From assembly GCA_964194845.1 (NCBI GenBank), contig CAXMNX010000034.1, positions 1-29,999 on the forward strand: a DNA stretch of 29,999 nt, in the 5' to 3' direction. Shown here piece after piece: positions 9,070 through 17,427 of the stretch. Every line of letters starts with the position of its first letter. Positions within the stretch are counted from its first letter, which is position 1. The stretch is from CAXMNX01 sp964194845 (lineage in GTDB: Bacteria; Pseudomonadota; Alphaproteobacteria; Rhodobacterales; Rhodobacteraceae). Under the pieces are notes generated by a model. The model worked only from the letters and a program-made list of their open reading frames with translations, was not told the DNA's origin and searched no databases. Both the position numbers and the translations under genes were made by a program.

Positions 9070-9564
9070 CTATTCGGCAGTGGAAACGCCTCCGTAGGCA
9101 CCGTTCGCGAAGATCAAAGGGTTGCCGGGGTTGATCGTCACGGCGCTGACCCGGCCAACGATAATCGCGTGGTCGCCACCATCGTGGATCGCGTGCCGGG
9201 TGCAAACAAAACGCGCCAGGCAACCATCTAACATCGGCACGTCGTGATCTCCGGGCCGCCAGTTGACGCCGTCAAACTGAGTGCCGTTTCGGGCAAATGC
9301 CTGGCAAAGCGGGTATTGATCCTCGGCCAGAACGTGAACCGCGAAGTGTATCGCGGCCTCGAATGCCGGAAAACGTCTGGATGCGCGCGCCGGTGCCCAA
9401 AGAACTAGCGGCGGATCAAGCGACAGCGAAGAAAAACTGTTGGCCGTGATGCCCAGAGGACCGATATCACAATGACACGTCACCACGGTCACGCCAGTCG
9501 CAAATCGCCCAAGGGCTTCGCGGTACTGAAGCTCGGTCGTTGAATCGGGCGAAAATTGCATCAT
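9070..9564 (-). CDS. Flavin reductase domain protein
   Basis: A roughly 165-aa protein of the flavin-reductase-like, FMN-binding split-barrel family (PF01613). The signature is LGRFATGVTVVTC near the start, then GITANSFSSLSLDPPLVLW, the usual flavin-binding loop, and a late GDHAIIVGRV. Members use NAD(P)H to make reduced flavin for a partner two-component monooxygenase. The start at 9564 is preferred because GGGAGG lies about 10 bases before a double ATG; the open frame runs back to 9696 but is uncharacteristic there. It diverges from the Rieske oxygenase gene. Partnering with that enzyme is unlikely on mechanistic grounds, as Rieske oxygenases take electrons from ferredoxin-type reductases; no flavin-dependent monooxygenase partner is visible in the window. 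Confidence 0.9.
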   Translation of the reverse strand: MMQFSPDSTTELQYREALGRFATGVTVVTCHCDIGPLGITANSFSSLSLDPPLVLWAPARASRRFPAFEAAIHFAVHVLAEDQYPLCQAFARNGTQFDGVNWRPGDHDVPMLDGCLARFVCTRHAIHDGGDHAIIVGRVSAVTINPGNPLIFANGAYGGVSTAE

Positions 9565-9771
9565 TGCTTTGATGCCTCCCTCTGGCGTTCTTCGTGCAAA
9601 CTCGTGTCTGCGGGCGGCAGTGTAAAGCCCGCGCGCGGAGCGTTTTGATCGCGAAGAGAAATATTGCTTGAGTGGATCGGAGTTCGTGAACGACACAGCA
9701 ATGTCGCAAGAAGGCGCGCTGCGTTATCGGCTTGGCAACAGACTCACCGCGAAATGCGTCAGGAGGCGGCA

Positions 9772-10917
9772 ATGCCCAAGCATGATCTGAGCGCGGTGAT
9801 GCAGCCGTTGAGCACAGCGAAGGGGTTACCCAACGCGCATTACACCTCGGCCAATGTCTATGCTGAAGAACGCAAGGCGCTTTGGTTTTCAAACTGGGCC
9901 GGAATAGGTGTCGGGGCCGATGCCCCCGAACCCGGTGACGCCCGTCCGGTAGATTTTCTCGGCGTGCCGCTTTTTGTCCTGCGCGGCCGCGACGGTGTAA
10001 TCCGGGTTTTTCAGAATGTCTGCCGGCATCGCGGCATGATGCTGGTGCCCGAGCCGCGCAAGATCGAAGGCGCAATCCGCTGCCCCTATCATTCCTGGTG
10101 CTACAGCCACGAAGGCAAGTTGATGGCGACCCCGCATGTCGGTGGCCCGGGCATCAATTCGCACCCGGATATTAAACGCGAAGAGTTGAGCCTTATCGAG
10201 GTCCGGTCCCACGTCTGGATGGATGTGATTTTCGTCAACCTGTCGGGCGATGCGCCCGAATTTGCCGACGTTCATGCCGACCTGATTGCGCGCTGGGCCG
10301 AGTTTGATGTGCCGATTTATCACGGTGGTGCGGACAGTCAGTTTCAGCTTGATTGCCGCACCAACTGGAAGCTCGCGGTCGAAAATTTCTGCGAGAGCTA
10401 TCATCTGCCGTGGATTCATCCGGGCCTGAACAGCTATTCCCGGCTGGAAGATCACTATCACATTGAAAACACCGGAAAGTTTTCGGGGCAAGGCACGCTT
10501 GTTTACCGTCAGATCGAAGACGAAGACGGGGCCAAGTTTCAGGATTTCGCGGGGCTATCTGAGAAATGGGACACTGGCGGCGAATATATCACCGTGGCAC
10601 CGAATGTGATGCTTGGCGTGCAGCGCGACCATTTCTTCGCAATCCTCCTCGAATCCAAGGGGCCGACGCAGACGCTGGAGCACATTCACATTTATTATGC
10701 GACGCCTGAAACCACCCAGAGCCTCCGTGTAAAAAACGCGGCGCAATGGAAAGAGGTTTTTATTGAGGACATCGGCGTCATCGAAGGAATGCAGGCGGCG
10801 CGCGGCGCACCTGGGTTCGACGGCGGGCGGTTTTCGCCCGCGATGGATGGGCCGACGCATGTGTTTCACCAATGGGTGGCAAGTCGGATGACAGACAGCC
10901 CATTGGCGGCTGAATAG
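9772..10917 (+). CDS. Rieske [2Fe-2S] oxygenase alpha subunit, quaternary-ammonium type
   Basis: A 381-aa non-heme iron oxygenase. The Rieske cluster ligands are C84-x-H86 (CRHRG) and C104-x2-H107 (CPYH). The mononuclear iron site is NWKLAVENFCESYH followed by HPGL, giving His211 and His216, with the third ligand probably in EDIGVIEGMQ near the C terminus. The residue that usually bridges Rieske and catalytic iron is Asp; here Glu208 occupies that place, as reported for carnitine oxygenase CntA. The sequence resembles the betaine/carnitine/stachydrine demethylating enzymes. The start at 9772 is fixed by AGGAGG five bases upstream. A downstream dimethylglycine dehydrogenase-like gene fits successive N-demethylation. 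The actual substrate (glycine betaine, another betaine, carnitine) cannot be read from the sequence, and no dedicated reductase is present. Confidence 0.9.
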   Translation: MPKHDLSAVMQPLSTAKGLPNAHYTSANVYAEERKALWFSNWAGIGVGADAPEPGDARPVDFLGVPLFVLRGRDGVIRVFQNVCRHRGMMLVPEPRKIEGAIRCPYHSWCYSHEGKLMATPHVGGPGINSHPDIKREELSLIEVRSHVWMDVIFVNLSGDAPEFADVHADLIARWAEFDVPIYHGGADSQFQLDCRTNWKLAVENFCESYHLPWIHPGLNSYSRLEDHYHIENTGKFSGQGTLVYRQIEDEDGAKFQDFAGLSEKWDTGGEYITVAPNVMLGVQRDHFFAILLESKGPTQTLEHIHIYYATPETTQSLRVKNAAQWKEVFIEDIGVIEGMQAARGAPGFDGGRFSPAMDGPTHVFHQWVASRMTDSPLAAE

Positions 10918-10934
10918 GACTAATATGCTCTACA

Positions 10935-11174
10935 TTGGAAAGTCAGTTGCGGTCGGAATCTGAACTTGATGCAAGGTTGATCGAGGCGCATTCGAGCCGA
11001 AACCTCAGGGAAATTGCGTCGCACTACGCGCTTGCCGCGGATCGCGCCGAAATGAATGAAGATATTGACCGGGCGTGCTTTTTTCTGACCCACGCCTGGA
11101 TTTTTGCTTTGGAAGCCGGCGATCTGATCGCGGACGATCATCGGTCGCGGCTTGCTGCATATGGGCGGGTGTGA
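10935..11174 (+). CDS. Small helical protein in the demethylation operon
   Basis: A 79-residue (or slightly different) acidic, alpha-helical protein lying between the oxygenase and the dehydrogenase genes. Its C-terminal half (NEDIDRACFFLTHAWIFALE, then LAAYGRV) looks like a single TPR-like helical hairpin, and similar small proteins are, to my recollection, common in Rhodobacterales, without a known function. The only in-frame start is a TTG at 10935 with no ribosome site. A much better start, ATG at 10925 with AGGA ahead of it, is one frame off and stops after 12 codons, so a frameshift or an unusual start is possible. It could be an assembly or electron-transfer helper for the oxygenase, but this is only suggested by position. 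Confidence 0.55.
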   Translation: MESQLRSESELDARLIEAHSSRNLREIASHYALAADRAEMNEDIDRACFFLTHAWIFALEAGDLIADDHRSRLAAYGRV

Positions 11175-11205
11175 CGAGCATCCTAACTAATCGAGGAAAC
11201 CGGAA

Positions 11206-13620
11206 ATGAAATCTCACATCCGTGTTGCAGTGATCGGTGGCGGCGTCGTTGGATGTTCAGTGCTTTACCATCTGACCAAGCTTGGTTGGTCGGACGTGAT
11301 GCTGATCGAACGGTCCGAGCTGACCTCGGGTTCAACGTGGCACGCCGCAGGCGGGTTTCACACGCTGAATGGTGATACCAATATGGCCGCCCTTCAGGGC
11401 TATACCATCGGGCTTTACGACGAATTGGAAAGTATCACCGGCATGTCTTGCGGGCTGCATCACGTGGGCGGTCTGACGCTGGCCGATACCCCCGAACGGC
11501 TGGACATGCTGAAGGCCGAGCACGCCAAGCACCGGTATATGGGGCTGGAAACCACGATCCTTGGCCCGGACGAGATCCAAGACTACGCCCACTTCGTGAA
11601 CACCGACGGTGTATTGGGTGCGCTTTACGATCCGCTGGACGGGCATCTCGACCCATCCGGCACCACCCACGCCTATGCCAAGGCGGCGCGGATCGGCGGG
11701 GCCGAAGTGGTAACCCAGAACCGCGCTGTGGAATTGAACGCGCGCGCCGACGGAACCTGGGATGTGGTGACCGAGAAGGGCACAATTCATGCCGAGCATG
11801 TGGTCAACGCGGGCGGGCTTTGGGCGCGCGAGGTTGGCGCGCTGGCCGGTGTCTATCTGCCGCTTTTACCCATGGCGCACCAATATCTGGTGACCGAAGA
11901 TATCCCCGAAATTTATGAGCGCGACAAAGAAGTGCCGCATGTCATCGACCCCGGCGGCGAAAGCTATCTGCGCCAGGAAGGCAAGGGTCTGGTCATCGGG
12001 TTTTACGAACAACCCTGCGAGCCATGGGCGGTCGATGGAACGCCCTGGGATTTCGGCCATGAGCTGTTGAACGACCAGTTTGAAAAGATCGAGGCTTCGG
12101 TCGATTTCGCCTATAAACGCTTCCCGCTGCTGGAACGCGCAGGCGTAAAAAGTGTAATCCATGGCCCGTTCACATTTGCCCCCGATGGCAACCCGCTGGT
12201 CGGGCCGGTGCCGGGCTTGCGGAATTACTGGGCGGCTTGCGCTGTCATGGCCGGGTTCAGTCAGGGTGGCGGCGTCGGCCTTAGTCTGGCCGAATGGATC
12301 ATCGAGGGCGAAACCGCGCGCGATCCCCACGCCATGGACGTCGCGCGATATGGCCGTTGGACCACGCCGGGCTACACAGTTCCCAAGGTGATCGAAAACT
12401 ATCAGCGTCGATTTTCGGTTTCCTATCCAAACGAGGAACTTCCCGCCGCGCGCCCCTTCCGTCGCACCCCGATGTATGACGTCTGGGACAGCATGAACGC
12501 TGTTTTTGGCGAGCAGTTCGGGCTTGAAGTGGTCAATTACTTCGCGCTGCCCGGCGAGCCGCGTGTCGAGACGCCAAGCTTCCGGCGCTCAAACGCCTGG
12601 AACGCCACGCGTGCCGAGGTGCGGGCGGTGCGAGAAGGCGTTGGGATCAACGAGGTTCACAACTTTGGAAAATTCCGGATCACCGGCGACGGCGCTCGGT
12701 CGTGGCTGAACCGGATCATGGCGGGGCGGATCCCCAAACAAGGGCGGATCGCACTGACGCCAATGCTGTCGCAAAAGGGCAGGGTGATCGGCGATTTTAC
12801 CGTTTCCTGCCACAGCGAGACGGAATTTCAGCTAACCGCGAGCTATGGTAGCCAGGACTACCATCTCAGATGGTTCGAAGCGCATCTCCAGCCCGATATG
12901 TGCATCGAAAATATCTCGGACAGCCGCACCGGATTTCAGATCGCCGGACCGCGGGCGCGCGACGTGCTGGAGCTGGTCACAACCAGCGATGTTTCGGCGC
13001 AAGCGTTTCGTTTTCTCGACGTGCGCCCTATGACGGTGGGCATGGCCAGGTGCATCGTGCAACGGGTCAGTTTCACTGGCGATCTGGGGTATGAAATTTA
13101 CTGTGATTCCCAAAGCCAGCGCCATCTTTGGGATGTGCTAAGGGCAGCAGGCGCGGATTTCGGGATGCGACCGTTTGGAATGCGGGCGATGATGTCGCTA
13201 AGGCTGGATCGGTTCTTTGGCTCGTGGCAGCGGGAATATTCGCCCGACTATACAGCTGCCGAGACCGGCCTCGATCGCTTCATCCAGTTCAGCAAAAACG
13301 ATGACTTTATCGGGCGCGAAGTGGCCGAGGCTGAACGCGCATCGCCACCGGGCCGCAAGCTGGTGGCCTTCGAGGTGGCGACCGAAGACAGCGACGTCAT
13401 CGGCTACGAGCCGGTCTGGGTCGGCAACGATGTGGTCGGCTTCTGCACCTCGGGCGGCTATTCGCACTGGCTGGAGAAGTCCATCGCGTTCGCGCTGGTG
13501 CAGAGGGATCTGGATGTTGCGGAGGCAAGTGCTGAGATCGAGATACTTGGTGAGCGATATGCGGCGACGTATCTGCCGGAGCCGCTGTTTGATGCGGATG
13601 CGGTTAGGCTCAAGGGCTAG
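11206..13620 (+). CDS. FAD-dependent dimethylglycine/sarcosine dehydrogenase-like protein with C-terminal GcvT domain
   Basis: An 804-aa protein of the DMGDH/SARDH family, which oxidatively removes N-methyl groups and passes the one-carbon unit to tetrahydrofolate. The FAD fold is VIGGGVVGCSVLYH (residues 9-22). In TSGSTWHAAGG, His46 corresponds to the histidine that binds FAD covalently in mammalian DMGDH and SARDH. The D-amino-acid-oxidase-like domain runs to about 370, ending around GFSQGGGVGLSLAEWI; the aminomethyltransferase (GcvT) part follows to the end, with GDLGYEIYCDSQ and FIGREVAE motifs. Length matches the family. The start at 11206 has GAGGAAA upstream. It is the third gene of a plus-strand series with the Rieske oxygenase, probably acting on that enzyme's product. 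Sarcosine, dimethylglycine or another N-methyl amino acid are all possible substrates. Confidence 0.93.
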   Translation: MKSHIRVAVIGGGVVGCSVLYHLTKLGWSDVMLIERSELTSGSTWHAAGGFHTLNGDTNMAALQGYTIGLYDELESITGMSCGLHHVGGLTLADTPERLDMLKAEHAKHRYMGLETTILGPDEIQDYAHFVNTDGVLGALYDPLDGHLDPSGTTHAYAKAARIGGAEVVTQNRAVELNARADGTWDVVTEKGTIHAEHVVNAGGLWAREVGALAGVYLPLLPMAHQYLVTEDIPEIYERDKEVPHVIDPGGESYLRQEGKGLVIGFYEQPCEPWAVDGTPWDFGHELLNDQFEKIEASVDFAYKRFPLLERAGVKSVIHGPFTFAPDGNPLVGPVPGLRNYWAACAVMAGFSQGGGVGLSLAEWIIEGETARDPHAMDVARYGRWTTPGYTVPKVIENYQRRFSVSYPNEELPAARPFRRTPMYDVWDSMNAVFGEQFGLEVVNYFALPGEPRVETPSFRRSNAWNATRAEVRAVREGVGINEVHNFGKFRITGDGARSWLNRIMAGRIPKQGRIALTPMLSQKGRVIGDFTVSCHSETEFQLTASYGSQDYHLRWFEAHLQPDMCIENISDSRTGFQIAGPRARDVLELVTTSDVSAQAFRFLDVRPMTVGMARCIVQRVSFTGDLGYEIYCDSQSQRHLWDVLRAAGADFGMRPFGMRAMMSLRLDRFFGSWQREYSPDYTAAETGLDRFIQFSKNDDFIGREVAEAERASPPGRKLVAFEVATEDSDVIGYEPVWVGNDVVGFCTSGGYSHWLEKSIAFALVQRDLDVAEASAEIEILGERYAATYLPEPLFDADAVRLKG

Positions 13621-13682
13621 GATCGAACCCGGTTACCGAAAGTGAAACAAGTTCGCGTCGAATATCGGGATTAGCCGAAGTT

Positions 13683-14804
13683 TTAATCGAACAGGGCGGT
13701 TCTGTGTTGCCCAAGCCGGTCCGGGTTGGGTGCAACGCCAAGCCCCGGGCTGTTTGGGATTTGCACCATTCCATCGCGGACCGGAAACGGCTCTGTCGCA
13801 ATGTCAGTTTCGGCATAGAACGTCGACATATAGAACTCGCACCCAAGGCTCAGTTCCGGCAGCGCCGCCATCAATTGCGCACCCGCTGCATGTGCAATCG
13901 AGGTCTCGAACATGCAGCCGCCATAGACGCCAATTCCGGCAGTTCGCGCGACCGCTGCAATCTCAAGACACCGCCGAATACCGCCTGATTTCATGATCTT
14001 AAGTGAATAGATATCGGCGATCCGGTCCGCCACGCCCCGGACCGCCTCGCGCAGATTGAAGACGCTTTCGTCGGCCATGATCGGCACGTCAACCGCCCGC
14101 GTAATCTCGGCCATCGCGGCGCGGTGGTGCATGTTTACGGGTTGCTCGACGAAGTCCGGGCGAAAGACTTCAAGGTCGCGCACGCGGCGGATTGCGTCCC
14201 ATGTGGGCAGGCCCTGATTGTAGTCGATCCTGAGCGATACGGCATCGCCATAAAGTGTGCGCAGCTTTTCCAGCCGCATCAGATCGAATGCATGTTCAGC
14301 GAAACCGGCCTTCAGCTTAAATATGCGAACGCCGCTTTCCCAGATTTCCGCGATGTCGTCGAGATCGGCGTCGAAATCGGGATTTGCGATCGAGAAACTA
14401 AGCGGCGCACTGTCGCGGCATCGCCCCCCGACCAGTTCAGCAATCGAAAGACCGGTAATCTGACCGGCAAGATCCAGCAGCGCGCATTCAAGCGCGGTTT
14501 TCGCCTCCGGGTAGCCGACCAGCACCCGATCCGCCTGCGCCATGATCGCTTCGACCTGAACCGGATCCTGCCCTTCGATATGGGGGCGAAGATGGACATG
14601 GAGCGCCCCCACGCTCGCCTCGACCGTCCCAGTGAAAACTGGCCACGGCGACGCCTCGCCCCAGCCTGTCAGGCCGGTATCGGTGACAAGTTCCAGAAGG
14701 GCGGCGTTTATTCCGCTGACGTCGCCTGATCCGTGGCTGTGAACGGCGCGGGCGGGAATTTGCACAACATGGACCCGGACCGTGCGAATGCGGTGGTCAG
14801 ACAT
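13683..14804 (-). CDS. Mandelate racemase/muconate lactonizing enzyme family protein, MLE-like
   Basis: A 373-aa enolase-superfamily enzyme. Barrel motifs are complete: K163-x-K165 (FKLKAG) and K269 (SLKIMKSGG) as the two catalytic bases, D194, E220 and D245 as magnesium ligands (RIDYNQG, FVEQP, MADES). The KxK motif with the second lysine on strand six is the muconate cycloisomerase/dipeptide epimerase/NSAR pattern, and the MFETS segment fits cycloisomerases better than mandelate racemase, which has a histidine base. Likely reactions are cycloisomerisation, racemisation or epimerisation of an alpha-proton carboxylate; the substrate cannot be given. Its ATG directly abuts the TAA of the upstream ThDP enzyme gene, implying tight coupling and likely a shared pathway. 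The gene converges with the FAD-GcvT gene with a 62-bp gap that shows no clear terminator. Confidence 0.9.
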   Translation of the reverse strand: MSDHRIRTVRVHVVQIPARAVHSHGSGDVSGINAALLELVTDTGLTGWGEASPWPVFTGTVEASVGALHVHLRPHIEGQDPVQVEAIMAQADRVLVGYPEAKTALECALLDLAGQITGLSIAELVGGRCRDSAPLSFSIANPDFDADLDDIAEIWESGVRIFKLKAGFAEHAFDLMRLEKLRTLYGDAVSLRIDYNQGLPTWDAIRRVRDLEVFRPDFVEQPVNMHHRAAMAEITRAVDVPIMADESVFNLREAVRGVADRIADIYSLKIMKSGGIRRCLEIAAVARTAGIGVYGGCMFETSIAHAAGAQLMAALPELSLGCEFYMSTFYAETDIATEPFPVRDGMVQIPNSPGLGVAPNPDRLGQHRTALFD

Positions 14805-16508
14805 TTACGCGATCCATTCGCTGACGGGTGCGGCCGCCTCTTGCAGCGGCTGGCTGATGATATCAACCAGCGTCGGGCCGGGGTGGTCGATGGCCAATCT
14901 GAGAACACTTTCAAGGTCTTCCGGGTCTTCGACCCGCCACGCCTTCACGCCAAACGCCTCTGCCACTGCCGCATGGTCGGTTCGGTTGAAGTCGACGGAA
15001 TAATAGCGTTCATCGAAGGCGGCGCGCTGTCCGGCTTTGATCCATCCATAAACGGCGTTGGAAAAGACGATAAATGTGACGGGCAAGTTCTTGCGGACCA
15101 CGGTTTCCAACTCGCCGCAGGTGAACCCGAAGCTGCCATCGCCCATCAAGGCTACGACCCTCTTGTCCGGCGCGCCAACGGCAGCCCCCATTGCGGCGGA
15201 CATGGAATAGCCAAGCGCTCCGTGAGCGCGGTTTGAAAACAACGTGCGCCCTGTGGCGCGAAGCTCGTAGAAGGCGGAAATATAGGGGCAGGGCGTGCCC
15301 GGGTCGCCGACGATGATCGCATCATCATCCAGAACCTTGCGCAGCGCGGCGATGGTGCGCTCGGGTTTGATCGGGCTGTCGGTGCTGCCGGAGAGCTTGT
15401 GAAACGCCGCCCACTTGCGGGCCTTCAGAGGTTCAACGGTTTTCGCGCCCCCGAAACCGGATTGCGGCCCAAGTTTTTTGATTGCCGCGTTAAGGGCCGC
15501 AAGCGCCAGCCGCGCGTCCGACACAACCGCGACTTCCGTGGGATAAGAGGCGCCAATAACTTCCGCGTCGCTGTCGATGTGAACGATCCGCGTGCCCTTG
15601 GCAGGATAGCGCCAAAGCTCGGTCGTGACGGATCCCGCGCGGCAACCGATGAAAACGACCAGATCGGCCGATTGCACAAGTTCGCGCGTAGAAAGGACCC
15701 CGCCGTTTGATCCGACCACGCCGATGCAGTTGGGATGGGTTTCCGGGATCGAGCCTTGACCGGAGATCGTTGTCGCGACCGCGATATCCAGCTCCTCGAC
15801 AAAGCTGGTAAATTCGGCCTCGCCACCAGATATGACGATGCCGCCACCACAGATCACAACCGGGTTGATTGCAGAAAGAACCGCCTCAAGCGCGGCGTCA
15901 ATCGCCGCCGGATCGGCACCGAATGGATGTGCCGGAAAGCGGGCGTGTGCGGGATCGGCCCAGATGTCGTCGGGGTTTGCCTGCCCGCGCTGGACATCTA
16001 TTGGCAATCCCAGATGCGCGGAACCCGGCCGCCCGGTGGTCATCTTTCGAAAAGCCGTGCGCACCATATCGGGCAACGCGTCGGCGTGCTGGATGACCGC
16101 ATTGAACTTGGTCAGCGGGCGCATCAGTCCTTCCTGATCCAGCTCGGTCAGCGGGTAATGCCCCTTTGATCGTGTGCCGACGTCGGATGTGATCGCCAGG
16201 ATCGGGATCGAGCTTTCGTTCGCTTCGACCAGGCCGGGCAGGATATACGTCGCACCGCCGCCCGACGGCCCCTCGCAGACGCCGACTTTACGTGTCACGC
16301 GCGCATATCCGTCCGCCATATAGCCCGCTGAACGCTCGTCGCGCGTCAGGATGTGTTCGATCTTGTGGTCCAGTCGATAAAGCGCGTCATAAAACGGTAA
16401 AGTGGTGTCGCCGCATAGCCCGAATATGTGTCGTACGCCGTGAGCTTCAAGCATACGGACCAGTGCCTCGGCGCCGGTCATTGTGTTGGGCTTTGCGGTG
16501 TCGGGCAT
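14805..16508 (-). CDS. Thiamine diphosphate-dependent enzyme, acetolactate synthase-like
   Basis: A 567-aa ThDP enzyme of the AHAS/benzoylformate decarboxylase family. The N-terminal PYR domain has GLCGDTTLPFYDAL and RDERSAGYMADGYAR, where Glu58 is the conserved cofactor-activating glutamate. The central domain follows, and the C-terminal PP domain contains the ThDP/Mg motif from GDGS to FSN (residues 456-484). The substrate is not deducible; genuine anabolic AHAS normally has its small subunit gene adjacent, which is absent, so a catabolic decarboxylase, lyase or carboligase is more likely. The start at 16508 (MPDTAKPNT) is preferred over a longer frame from 16577, whose first residues look non-native; a weak AGGTAG precedes it. 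Divergent from the SDR gene across a 151-bp gap, and translationally contiguous with the MLE-like gene. Confidence 0.9.
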   Translation of the reverse strand: MPDTAKPNTMTGAEALVRMLEAHGVRHIFGLCGDTTLPFYDALYRLDHKIEHILTRDERSAGYMADGYARVTRKVGVCEGPSGGGATYILPGLVEANESSIPILAITSDVGTRSKGHYPLTELDQEGLMRPLTKFNAVIQHADALPDMVRTAFRKMTTGRPGSAHLGLPIDVQRGQANPDDIWADPAHARFPAHPFGADPAAIDAALEAVLSAINPVVICGGGIVISGGEAEFTSFVEELDIAVATTISGQGSIPETHPNCIGVVGSNGGVLSTRELVQSADLVVFIGCRAGSVTTELWRYPAKGTRIVHIDSDAEVIGASYPTEVAVVSDARLALAALNAAIKKLGPQSGFGGAKTVEPLKARKWAAFHKLSGSTDSPIKPERTIAALRKVLDDDAIIVGDPGTPCPYISAFYELRATGRTLFSNRAHGALGYSMSAAMGAAVGAPDKRVVALMGDGSFGFTCGELETVVRKNLPVTFIVFSNAVYGWIKAGQRAAFDERYYSVDFNRTDHAAVAEAFGVKAWRVEDPEDLESVLRLAIDHPGPTLVDIISQPLQEAAAPVSEWIA

Positions 16509-16659
16509 GGCGCTACCTGGCTGCTGACAGTGATGAGTATCTGTTACTTCTTTATGCGCAGTTGCTGGCGATGCCAACGCTTGCCGGGGTGGCGTCGCTC
16601 ATCTCGCTGCGTTAACGAACCGAAAGCAACTGACGACGAACCGATGTGGAGGATCCAAC
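16509..16659. promoter_or_regulatory. Divergent promoter region between ThDP enzyme and SDR genes
   Basis: This 151-bp gap must hold the promoters of both the minus-strand ThDP-MLE pair and the plus-strand SDR. The only clear signal is the SDR ribosome site GGAGG at about 16648-16652, 9 bases before its ATG. An imperfect inverted repeat, GTTGCTGGCGATGCCAAC (16561-16578), has a clean TGGC-GAT-GCCA core and could be an operator for a LacI-type regulator, such as the one whose remnant lies at 17428-17622; this is weak and inferential. Confidence 0.3.
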
Positions 16660-17412
16660 ATGGCAGATAAACCAATTGCCCTGATAACAGGCGCGGCTCA
16701 GGGCATAGGGTATGCCTGTGCCGAAGCTTTGGCGGAAGATGGTTTCCGGCCCATTCTGGCCGATATCCAGGCGGATGAAGTTCGCGCCGCCGCCCAGCGG
16801 TTGGGCGATGACGCGGCCGGACTGGTTTCCGACATGAGCAATCCGGCGGCAATCGAGGCGTTGTTCGACAAGATCGAATCTGACTACGGGCCGGTTTCTG
16901 CGCTGGTGAACAACGCAGGCGTCGCGATGCCGGGGGATTTTCTGACCTATGATCTTGAGGCGTTCCAGAAAGTTATCTCGCTCAACCTGACCGGCGTTTT
17001 CGTGGCCCTTCAGCGCGCCGCGAAAACGATGGTCGCTCAGGGCATTCCGGGCGCAATCGTCAATATGTCGTCGATCAACGCGCAGGTCGCCATTCCCTCG
17101 ATCCCGGCCTATTGCGCGTCGAAAGGTGGGGTCATGCAGTTGACCAAGGCGTCCGCGCTTGCGCTTGCACCGCATAATATTCGCGTCAACGCCGTGGGGC
17201 CGGGGTCCATCAACACCGCGATGATGGCAGGGGTCAATTCTGATCCGGAGGCTATGGCGCGCGTCATGTCGCGCACCCCTTTGCAGCGCGTTGGCGAGCC
17301 TCGTGAAATAGCCGATACTGTCGCGTTCCTTCTCAGCCCGAAGGCGAGTTATATTACCGGGGAAACCATTTACGTGGACGGCGGCCGTCTGGGGATGAAT
17401 TACACCTGCTAA
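16660..17412 (+). CDS. SDR family NAD(P)-dependent oxidoreductase
   Basis: A classical short-chain dehydrogenase/reductase, 250 aa. The cofactor loop is TGAAQGIG (residues 10-17), the NNAG motif is at 84-87, and the catalytic set is Ser138 (or Ser137), Tyr151 and Lys155 (YCASK). The C-terminal segment (SPKASYITGETIYVDGGRLG) is the usual dimer/substrate-loop end. Asp35 at the end of strand two (ILADIQADE) suggests NAD rather than NADP. It opposes the ThDP-MLE pair across a shared promoter region, so a role in the same catabolic route, such as oxidation or reduction of a hydroxy/keto intermediate, is a reasonable guess. Sugar or hydroxy-acid dehydrogenases and FabG-like reductases look similar, so the substrate stays open. 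Confidence 0.92.
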   Translation: MADKPIALITGAAQGIGYACAEALAEDGFRPILADIQADEVRAAAQRLGDDAAGLVSDMSNPAAIEALFDKIESDYGPVSALVNNAGVAMPGDFLTYDLEAFQKVISLNLTGVFVALQRAAKTMVAQGIPGAIVNMSSINAQVAIPSIPAYCASKGGVMQLTKASALALAPHNIRVNAVGPGSINTAMMAGVNSDPEAMARVMSRTPLQRVGEPREIADTVAFLLSPKASYITGETIYVDGGRLGMNYTC

Positions 17413-17427
17413 AGCAGCACTCGGCGG

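Noticed and set aside
11206..13620. DMSP demethylase (DmdA), common in roseobacters
   Set aside because: DmdA is a stand-alone GcvT-like protein of about 370 aa; this gene has a full FAD domain with a DMGDH-type covalent His.
13683..14804. Hydroxyproline betaine epimerase (HpbD) near a Rieske oxygenase
   Set aside because: The enolase-superfamily member reads more like a muconate cycloisomerase (FKLKAG, KIMKSGG, MFETS) and is on the opposite strand, coupled to the ThDP enzyme rather than the oxygenase; the HpbD idea cannot be supported without alignment.
14805..16508. Sulfoacetaldehyde acetyltransferase (Xsc)
   Set aside because: Length is similar but the N-terminal motif (GLCGDTTLPF) does not match Xsc, as far as I recall it, and no taurine or pta genes adjoin.
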